From JAAYYY01 sp964579295 (GTDB lineage Bacteria > Chloroflexota > Anaerolineae > Promineifilales > Promineifilaceae), in assembly GCA_964579295.1 (NCBI GenBank), contig CAZOGK010000005.1, forward strand, positions 62,001 to 126,000: a stretch of 64,000 nucleotides of DNA, read 5' to 3'. The position numbers and the translations under genes are program-made. Below, piece by piece: positions 32,785-40,599 of the stretch (positions are counted from its first letter, which is position 1; each line of letters begins with the position of its first letter). Under the pieces are notes generated by a model that worked only from the letters and a program-made list of their open reading frames with translations, was not told the origin of the DNA and ran no database searches.

Positions 32785-33111
32785 GCTGTTAGTAACGACA
32801 GCGAGTGCCGACTCTTCTAGGCATTTTGCGGGAGTACGGCGCTCGGATCTTGTGCACAATCGCCAACTGCCAGCAGACCAGGGCCACCTGGCCGGGACTG
32901 GCGTCGTGAGGGTCGACCAACGTTGGCGGTCAGATAAGAGGTAACCGGGCGGAAGAGCAAGGAGGGTTTATCGACCGTACCTGGCCTGCAGTCTGGTTCC
33001 CCAGGGGCTCGCCTGAGCCCTGGCAACCTCTTGTTCGGGAAGAGGCCTCTTCGACGGAAGGGGCGATTGCCATAGCGTTGTTTCCATTATGAGATTTGGA
33101 GGGTAAATCAA
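32785..33111 (+). promoter_or_regulatory. Long structured leader of glpF, possible cis-regulatory RNA
   Basis: About 320 nt without a plausible coding frame. Visible hairpins are CCAGGGGCTC/GAGCCCTGG (33001-33023) and CCTCTT/AAGAGG (33027-33045). The latter arm can alternatively pair with CCTCTT at 33046-33051, giving two exclusive folds. A GGAGGG ribosome site follows at 33099-33104. It matches no riboswitch class that I recognise. Confidence 0.4.
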
Positions 33112-33930
33112 ATGCCGAGAGAAAGAGGGATCACCGGCGAGATTCTCGCCGAGATGTTTGGCACCTTTATTCTGATCTTGCTGGGTGATGGTGTGGTGGC
33201 GCACGTCGGGTTGGCGCCGCGCCTGGCTGCCCCGGCCTACAACTGGAACACCATTGTCTTTGGGTGGGCTTTCGCCGTGATGGTCGCCGTCTATGTAGCC
33301 GGCGGCGTCACGGGCGCGCACATTAACCCGGCCGTCACGCTCGGCCTGGCCGTCAAGCGCGGCTTCCCCTGGAGCAAAGTAGGCCCGTACATTCTGGCCC
33401 AGATGGTCGGCGCCTTCCTCGGCGCTGCCGCCGTTTACCTGGTCTACATGGAAGGTCTGCAAGAGGCCGGCATGCCCAACGTATGGAGCACCGGGCCCGG
33501 CTCGGTCTTTGGCGCGTCGTTCTGGGGCGGTGAAGGCGCAGCCGCGGCCGGCAGCTATTCACTCCTGAATGCCAGCTTCGCCGAGTTCTTCGGCACGATG
33601 GTCCTGCTCTGGGGCGTCCTGGCCAGCGGCGATAACCGCAATCTGGCGCCGCGTGGCAACATGGCCCCGCTCATCGTCGGCTTCGTGGTGCTGGCCGTCG
33701 GCCTCAGCCTGGGCGGCCCCAGCGGCTACTCCATTAACCCGGCCCGTGACCTGGGCCCGCGCCTCTTTGGCGCCCTGGTCGGCACGGAGGGTCTCTTTGA
33801 CGGTATCTACTGGCTGGTGCCTCCGGTGCTGGTGACGGCAATCGGCGGCATGGTTGGGCCGTTCTTCTACGACCTGTTTATCTCGCCCTACCTGAAGGCA
33901 GAAGAGCCCGTCGGGCGGACCGAGAACTAA
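33112..33930 (+). CDS. glpF: Glycerol facilitator (aquaglyceroporin)
   Basis: A 272-residue MIP channel with six membrane helices and both half-helix motifs: GAHINPAVTLG near residue 68 and GYSINPARDLGPR near residue 205. The Asp after NPAR is typical of glycerol-conducting members. It admits glycerol and dihydroxyacetone by diffusion, trapped afterwards by GlpK and DhaKL encoded downstream. It is the first gene of the operon, behind a GGAGGG ribosome site and a long leader. Confidence 0.95.
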   Translation: MPRERGITGEILAEMFGTFILILLGDGVVAHVGLAPRLAAPAYNWNTIVFGWAFAVMVAVYVAGGVTGAHINPAVTLGLAVKRGFPWSKVGPYILAQMVGAFLGAAAVYLVYMEGLQEAGMPNVWSTGPGSVFGASFWGGEGAAAAGSYSLLNASFAEFFGTMVLLWGVLASGDNRNLAPRGNMAPLIVGFVVLAVGLSLGGPSGYSINPARDLGPRLFGALVGTEGLFDGIYWLVPPVLVTAIGGMVGPFFYDLFISPYLKAEEPVGRTEN

Positions 33931-33947
33931 CAGCGTCTACAACGGGA

Positions 33948-34025
33948 GGCCGCCGGCCGCAGCGCGTCGCCGGCGGCCCCGTGTCACCAATAGGGGCGGC
34001 GCCGGCCCTGGCGCCGGCGCCCCGC
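33948..34025 (+). terminator. GC-rich stem-loops between glpF and dhaK
   Basis: GGCCGCCGGC (33948-33957) pairs perfectly with GCCGGCGGCC (33969-33978) over 11 nt. A second GGCGCCGG-rich hairpin lies at about 33993-34025. There is no T-run, so these more likely protect or process the mRNA than terminate it. Confidence 0.5.
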
Positions 34026-34042
34026 CTTAAGGAGTTTGGCCC

Positions 34043-35116
34043 ATGAAGAAGTTAATCAACGCAATCGACGACGTTGTGCGCGAGCAGCTCGAAGGCATGG
34101 CGGCGGCTCATCCGGACCTGATTAAGGTTCACTTTGATCCCACCTACGTCTATCGCGCCGATGCGCCGGTAGCCGGCAAGGTCGCCCTGATCAGCGGCGG
34201 CGGCAGCGGCCACGAGCCGATGCACGGTGGTTTCGTGGGCATGGGCATGCTCGACGCGGCCTGCCCGGGCGAGGTCTTTACCAGCCCCACCCCGGACCAG
34301 ATGTACGAAGCGGCGCGCGCCGTGGACGGCGGCGCCGGCGTGCTCTTCCTGGTGAAGAACTACACCGGCGACGTGCTCAACTTTGAGACGGCAGCCGAGC
34401 TGGCCGCCGCCGAGGGCATAAAGGTGCAGACGATCCTCATCGACGACGACGTGGCGGTAAAGGATAGCCTCTACACGGCTGGCCGCCGCGGCGTTGGCAC
34501 AACGGTGCTGGCGGAGAAGATCGTCGGCGCAGCGGCCGAGGCCGGCTATGACCTGGACCGGCTGGCCGACCTGGCGCGCAGGGTCAACCAGTATGGCCGC
34601 AGCATGGGCATGGCGATCACCAGCTGCATTGTGCCCGCCGCGGGCAAGCCGACCTTCGACCTCGGCGACAACGAGATCGAAATCGGCATCGGCATCCACG
34701 GCGAGCCGGGCCAGAAGCGCGTGGAGATGATGGGCGCCGACGAGATTACCGAGCAGATGGCGCTGGAAATCATCGAAGATCCCGGCTACACCCGCACCGT
34801 GCGCGAATGGGACAATGAGAAGGGAGAATGGTACGAGCGCGAGCTGACCGACGAGCCTTTCCAGCGCGGCGACGAGGTTATCGCCTTCGTCAACAGCATG
34901 GGGGGCACGCCGGTGGCCGAGCTGTATGCCGTCTACCGCAAGCTGGAGCAGGTGTGCAATGACCACGGTCTGACGATCGTGCGCAACCTGATCGGCCCCT
35001 ACATCACCAGCCTGGAGATGCAGGGCATGTCGATCACCTTACTGAAGGCCGACGACGAGATCCTAGAGTTCTGGGATGCGCCGGCCCTGACGCCCGGCCT
35101 GCGGGTCGGCGTTTAG
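34043..35116 (+). CDS. dhaK: Dihydroxyacetone kinase, subunit DhaK
   Basis: A 357-residue substrate-binding subunit that holds dihydroxyacetone as a hemiaminal on a His while DhaL donates phosphate, giving DHAP. LISGGGSGHEPMHGGFVG contains His57 (general base). GIGIHGEPGQKR holds the covalent-binding His219, matching His218 of the E. coli protein. The length equals E. coli DhaK. It is probably also a co-repressor acting on DhaR, as known in E. coli. GGAG precedes the ATG. Confidence 0.96.
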   Translation: MKKLINAIDDVVREQLEGMAAAHPDLIKVHFDPTYVYRADAPVAGKVALISGGGSGHEPMHGGFVGMGMLDAACPGEVFTSPTPDQMYEAARAVDGGAGVLFLVKNYTGDVLNFETAAELAAAEGIKVQTILIDDDVAVKDSLYTAGRRGVGTTVLAEKIVGAAAEAGYDLDRLADLARRVNQYGRSMGMAITSCIVPAAGKPTFDLGDNEIEIGIGIHGEPGQKRVEMMGADEITEQMALEIIEDPGYTRTVREWDNEKGEWYERELTDEPFQRGDEVIAFVNSMGGTPVAELYAVYRKLEQVCNDHGLTIVRNLIGPYITSLEMQGMSITLLKADDEILEFWDAPALTPGLRVGV

Positions 35117-35207
35117 GCTGCGGCGAGAGCGGGGCCGGTAGAGGCCGGCGGGCACGGGCGAGCCGTGCGCCGGCCTGCTGCGGCTCGCTGTCATCGGAGC
35201 GGAGCCT

Positions 35208-35843
35208 ATGACCACACGAGACCAGATCGTTTCCTGGCTGGAAAGGCTGGCGATGGTGCTCAGCGAAAACAAGGAGTACCTGACGCAGCTCGACTCGGCC
35301 ATTGGCGACGCCGACCACGGCATCAACATGAAGCGCGGCATGGACCGCGTCATGGAAAAGCTGCCCAGCGTCGCCGACAAGGACATTGGCAACATCCTGA
35401 AAACGGTCGGGATGACCCTGATCAGCAGTGTCGGCGGGGCCAGCGGGCCGCTCTATGGCACCTTCTTTATGCGCGGCGGCATGGCGGCCGCGGCTAAAGA
35501 AGAGCTGACCGCGGAGGATCTGCTGGAAGTGCTGCAGGCCGGGCTGGACGGCATTGTCCAGCGCGGCCGAGCACAGCCCGGCGATAAGACGATGGTCGAC
35601 GCCTGGCTGCCGGCGCTGGCGGCCTACCGCGCCGCGCTGGACGAGGGCGGCGACGAAAGGGCCGCCCTGCGCGCGGCCGTGGCCGGCGCCGAGCAGGGCA
35701 TGGAAGAGACGATTCCCATGCAGGCGCGCAAGGGGCGCGCCAGCTACCTGGGCGAGCGCAGCATAGGTCATCAGGACCCCGGCGCGACGAGCAGCTACCT
35801 GATGTTAAAAGCTTTATTGGACTCGCTTGAGGAGTCCAGCTAA
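35208..35843 (+). CDS. dhaL: Dihydroxyacetone kinase, ADP-binding subunit DhaL
   Basis: A 211-residue helical barrel that keeps ADP as a bound cofactor, is rephosphorylated by DhaM and passes the phosphate to dihydroxyacetone on DhaK. The Mg-binding DSAIGDADHG supplies Asp29, Asp34 and Asp36. The adenine lid GGASGPLYGTFF and the C-terminal GERSIGHQDPGATSS follow. That the relay partner is encoded in the same locus (40600-43140) confirms the PEP-dependent rather than the ATP-dependent type. Confidence 0.95.
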   Translation: MTTRDQIVSWLERLAMVLSENKEYLTQLDSAIGDADHGINMKRGMDRVMEKLPSVADKDIGNILKTVGMTLISSVGGASGPLYGTFFMRGGMAAAAKEELTAEDLLEVLQAGLDGIVQRGRAQPGDKTMVDAWLPALAAYRAALDEGGDERAALRAAVAGAEQGMEETIPMQARKGRASYLGERSIGHQDPGATSSYLMLKALLDSLEESS

Positions 35844-35860
35844 CTAAGGAGAATGAAAAG

Positions 35861-37375
<1,515 letters not shown>

Positions 37376-37429
37376 AGTGCAGCGGGCGGGACGCAGGCTA
37401 CCCGCCGACCGTTCCGCCCGCCTGTCTTA

Positions 37430-37496
37430 ACCGGAGACGGGGCTGCCTCATCACACCGGCCGCACGCCACCGGCAGTTCCCGTCTCCGGTTTTTTC
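37430..37496 (+). terminator. Rho-independent terminator/attenuator between glpK and glpA-like gene
   Basis: ACCGGAGACGGG (37430-37441) pairs perfectly with CCCGTCTCCGGT (37479-37490), and an inner CTGCC/GGCAG stem extends it. Six Ts (37490-37495) follow at once. Because the next gene lies only 24 nt beyond, read-through would control expression of the dehydrogenase complex. Confidence 0.8.
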
Positions 37497-37519
37497 AAGG
37501 CTCCGTTAAGGAGATCATG

Positions 37520-38698
37520 ATGGCTGCCTTTCACGCATTGATCATCGGGGGCGGCGGCACAGGCGGCGCGCTGGCGCACGATCTGGCGCTGCGCGGGCTG
37601 CAGGTGACGCTGGTGGAGCGCGGGGAGGTGACAAGCGGCACAACCGGCCGCCACCACGGCCTGCTGCACAGCGGCGCCCGCTACGCCGTCAACGACCACG
37701 AATCGGCAATCGAATGCATTGAAGAAAATACGATCCTGCGCAAGATTGCGCCGGGTAGCTTTGAGGAAAACGACGGTCTCTTTGTGGCCGTGACAGACGA
37801 GGACGTGGAGTACGGTAATCTCCTTGTCGAGGGCTGCGCCGAGTGCGGTATCGCGACGCAGCGGCTGACGCGGGAGGAGGCCTGGGCGCTGGAACCGGCG
37901 CTCAGCCCGGAGCTGCGCATGGCGCTGCGCGTGCCCGACGCGACGATGGACGCCATGCGCCTGCCCCTGCGCTTCTTTGCCACGGCCAAGAAGAACGGGG
38001 CAGTCGTTAAGACATTTACCCAGGTACTGGACGTGCGCACGGTCGGCGGCGCCGTGCAAGGCGTCCATGTGCTGGATATGACCAGCGGCCGCGAATATGA
38101 AATCGGCGCCGACATCGTCATCAACGCGGCCGGCCCCTGGAGCGGCTACATTGCAGAGATGGCCGGCGTCGAAGTGCCGATCCGCCCCTCGCCCGGCGTG
38201 ATGCTGGCGGTGCGCGGGCGGCTGTGCAACATGGTCATCAACCGCATGACGCCTTCCGGCGACGGCGACATTATCGTGCCGCAGCGCGGCCTCTCGGTCA
38301 TCGGCACCAGCAGCTGGGTGGTCGATAACCCGGATGACCTGGGGCTGCCGGAGGACCATATCCAGACGATGTGGGACGAAGGCTCGGCGATGATCCCGGC
38401 GGTGCGCCAGGCGCCATTCCGCGCCGCCTGGTCGGCGGCACGCCCGCTGATTGGGCCGCGCCAGGCCGACGCCGACACGGGCCGCGAGCTGAGCCGCACC
38501 TTCAAATGTTTCGACCACGCCGGCGAGGGCGTGGACGGCTTTGTGACGATTACGGGCGGCAAGGCGACGACGCTGCGCGGCATGGCCGAGGCCACGGCCA
38601 ACGTGGTGGTCGAAAAGCTGGGGCTGGACGCCCCCTGCCGCACGCGCGAGGTGGAGCTGCTGCCCTTTGAAGCCTACTATGCCTATCCCGGAGGATGA
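37520..38698 (+). CDS. glpA: GlpA-like FAD subunit of glycerol-3-phosphate dehydrogenase
   Basis: A 392-residue flavoprotein matching the catalytic part of anaerobic G3P dehydrogenase subunit A. ALIIGGGGTGGALAHDLALR (FAD) comes first, then GTTGRHHGLLHSGARYAV, VNAAGPWSGYIAEMAG and VTITGGKATTLRGMAEAT. It stops where E. coli GlpA continues into its BFD-like Fe-S domain, so it is the flavin core alone. ATG 37520 is preferred over 37517 because AAGGAG is 6 nt upstream. It is followed directly by SdhB/C/D-like genes, while GlpB and GlpC are absent, so electrons probably pass to the SdhB-like subunit. Confidence 0.9.
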   Translation: MAAFHALIIGGGGTGGALAHDLALRGLQVTLVERGEVTSGTTGRHHGLLHSGARYAVNDHESAIECIEENTILRKIAPGSFEENDGLFVAVTDEDVEYGNLLVEGCAECGIATQRLTREEAWALEPALSPELRMALRVPDATMDAMRLPLRFFATAKKNGAVVKTFTQVLDVRTVGGAVQGVHVLDMTSGREYEIGADIVINAAGPWSGYIAEMAGVEVPIRPSPGVMLAVRGRLCNMVINRMTPSGDGDIIVPQRGLSVIGTSSWVVDNPDDLGLPEDHIQTMWDEGSAMIPAVRQAPFRAAWSAARPLIGPRQADADTGRELSRTFKCFDHAGEGVDGFVTITGGKATTLRGMAEATANVVVEKLGLDAPCRTREVELLPFEAYYAYPGG

Positions 38699-38702
38699 CG
38701 AG

Positions 38703-39428
38703 ATGGCCACAAAAGAGATAAGCTTCCGGGTCTTTCGTTACAACCAGGGCGATAGCGAGCCCCATTACGAGACCTATACCGTGCCCTGCGATGAGCGGAC
38801 CACGGTGCTGATTGCCCTGCAGGATATTCGCCGCGACCAGGACGCCACGCTGGCGCTGCGCCATTCCTGCCACCACGCTTCCTGCGGCACGTGCGGCATG
38901 ATGATTAACGGGCGCGAGGAGCTGGCCTGCGTGGTGCAGGTGCTGGACCTGGACGCCGAGGAGGTCACCGTCGAGCCGCTGCGCAACCTGCCCGTCGTGA
39001 GCGACCTGGTGGTGGACATGGTTCCCTTTTACGAGATGCTCAACGAGGTGGGCCGGCCTTACATCCGCCACAGCGAATTCCTGCCGGAGGCCGCAACGCC
39101 TGAAGGCATCCCGCTCTACACGCGCTTTGAGAATTGCATCGAGTGCGGCGCCTGTGTCTCGGCCTGCCCCATCACGGGCAGCGACCCCAACTATTATGGG
39201 CCGGCGGCGCTGGCCGCGGCTTACCGCGTCTTTCAGGAGCCGCGCGGGCAAGACCCGGACGCGGCGCTCAACTGGACGGACACACGCCACGGCTGCTGGC
39301 GCTGCCACGTGGCCTACGAGTGCACAGAGGCGTGTCCCTCAGACGTGGAGCCGGCGGAGAAGATTATGGCGCTGCGCGGCGCGCTGACGCGGCGCAAGCT
39401 GGGCCGCCTCTTTGGAAGGAGGAGTTAA
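38703..39428 (+). CDS. SdhB/FrdB-like iron-sulfur subunit in a G3P dehydrogenase operon
   Basis: A 241-residue complex II-type electron-wire protein. Plant-type [2Fe-2S] ligands are Cys56, 61, 64 and 76. The bacterial ferredoxin part has Cys145, 148 and 151 plus Cys211 for [4Fe-4S], and Cys155, 201 and 207 for [3Fe-4S], with the same spacing as E. coli SdhB. It is not GlpC, which has CCG domains instead. It lies 4 nt after the GlpA-like gene and 3 nt before the SdhC-like gene. No SdhA is encoded nearby, so its flavoprotein partner is most likely GlpA. The GGAGG lies upstream of ATG 38703. Confidence 0.92.
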   Translation: MATKEISFRVFRYNQGDSEPHYETYTVPCDERTTVLIALQDIRRDQDATLALRHSCHHASCGTCGMMINGREELACVVQVLDLDAEEVTVEPLRNLPVVSDLVVDMVPFYEMLNEVGRPYIRHSEFLPEAATPEGIPLYTRFENCIECGACVSACPITGSDPNYYGPAALAAAYRVFQEPRGQDPDAALNWTDTRHGCWRCHVAYECTEACPSDVEPAEKIMALRGALTRRKLGRLFGRRS

Positions 39429-39431
39429 GCG

Positions 39432-39851
39432 ATGGCCGATGCACAATTGAAGGAAAGGGGCGTGGAGGGCCGCCAACCCGTACCGCGCGCGCCGCTGCGG
39501 GCCTGGTTCGACGTGCGGCGCGACCGTGTGGGCTCGTGGGCCTTTGCCCTCAACCGGCTGACGGCTTTGGGTCTGACCCTGTACCTCTTCATCCATCTGG
39601 GCGTGCTGTTCCTGCTGGCGCAGGGCGAAGAGGCCTGGGACAGCTTCCTGGCAGTTGCCAAAAGCCCGCTGGTGCTGGCGCTGGACGTGGTGCTCATCTT
39701 TGGCGTGCTTTACCACGGCCTGAATGGGACGCGAGTGGCGCTGGTGGGCATGGGCGTGGGCGCCCGCCGCCACCGCGCGCTCTTCTGGGCGCTGGTCGGC
39801 GTTGGGGCCGTGCTCTTTCTGATCAGCGCCGTCTTGGTCTTCACTGTCTAG
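39432..39851 (+). CDS. SdhC-like membrane anchor (cytochrome b) subunit
   Basis: A 139-residue protein with three membrane helices (about 37-63, 78-95, 115-137). NRLTALGLTLYLFIHLGV and FGVLYHGLNGTRVAL are SdhC-like. His95 in YHGLNG is the probable axial heme b ligand, and His55 lies in the first helix. It should form, with the next gene product, the quinone site of a complex II-like membrane arm. GGAGGAG precedes the ATG. Confidence 0.88.
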   Translation: MADAQLKERGVEGRQPVPRAPLRAWFDVRRDRVGSWAFALNRLTALGLTLYLFIHLGVLFLLAQGEEAWDSFLAVAKSPLVLALDVVLIFGVLYHGLNGTRVALVGMGVGARRHRALFWALVGVGAVLFLISAVLVFTV

Positions 39852-39871
39852 AGAGGGTGATAGGAAGGGAT

Positions 39872-40270
39872 ATGGCAGACACAACTTATGTTCGGCGGCG
39901 GAGCAGCAGCAGCGGGCGCGCCAATGGCCGAGCGGGCGCCGTCTGGCTGGTGCAGGCGTTTAGCGGGCTGCTGCTGGTGGCCCTGCTCTTCTTGCACATG
40001 ATTGCCCATCATTTCGTCGTGGAGGGCGGGCTGCGCAACTACCAGCAAGTCGTGGAATACGTCTCCAACCCGGCGATTTTCGTCACCACCATCGTCTTTC
40101 TCATCGTCGCCACGGTGCACGCCCTGCTCGGCCTGCGGGCGATTATCATCGACCTGGGCCCGGCGCCGCGAACGCTGCGCGTGGTGAACTGGGCGTTCGC
40201 CATTTTTGGCGCGGCGGCCATTGTCTACGGCATCTGGCTGGAACTGGTCATCATCAGCAATGGCGCGTAA
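39872..40270 (+). CDS. SdhD-like membrane anchor subunit
   Basis: A 132-residue protein. A basic N-terminus is followed by three membrane helices (about 24-46, 70-93, 104-128). LLFLHMIAHHFVVEGG and TVHALLGLRAIIIDLG match the SdhD type of Actinobacteria, Deinococcota and Chloroflexota. His83 in the second helix is the likely heme/quinone-site residue; His42 and His46 are further candidates. AGGAAGG precedes the ATG. The last 11 bp overlap the next gene. Confidence 0.86.
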   Translation: MADTTYVRRRSSSSGRANGRAGAVWLVQAFSGLLLVALLFLHMIAHHFVVEGGLRNYQQVVEYVSNPAIFVTTIVFLIVATVHALLGLRAIIIDLGPAPRTLRVVNWAFAIFGAAAIVYGIWLELVIISNGA

Positions 40271-40550
40271 GAAAGGGACACGCAGGCGGCCGGCGCCGCA
40301 ACGGGCCGGGGCGAAGCGACCCGAGCAGAAGCCGGCGCCCAACCTGAACGAGCCGTGGCTGAGCCGGCGCACGGGCCTGATTGTCATGGCGCTGCTCAGC
40401 CTGGGCGTTGCCGCCTTTATGGCCTGGAACCTGGCGCCTTCCGAAGGGCTGTTCCGCGCCATCCTCTGGGGGCTGGGCTTTACCGTGGCCATCTGGGCTG
40501 TCTTTGGGCTCAGTTACGCCTTTAATACCTGGGTGCGGCGGCGGCGCTAG
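40260..40550 (+). CDS. Small two-helix membrane protein in the G3P dehydrogenase operon
   Basis: A 96-residue protein: a very basic N-terminal third (about 1-35, rich in Arg, Lys and Pro) and two membrane helices (about 38-57 and 66-86) ending in RRRR. It overlaps the SdhD-like gene by 11 bp, so it is translationally coupled. No family is recognised. The coupling suggests an accessory or assembly subunit of the GlpA/SdhBCD-like complex. Confidence 0.7.
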   Translation: MARKKGTRRRPAPQRAGAKRPEQKPAPNLNEPWLSRRTGLIVMALLSLGVAAFMAWNLAPSEGLFRAILWGLGFTVAIWAVFGLSYAFNTWVRRRR

Positions 40551-40599
40551 CCCGGCTGGCGCGGACGCTTCCTGGTCGCCAGGCCCAGGGGAGAACAGC

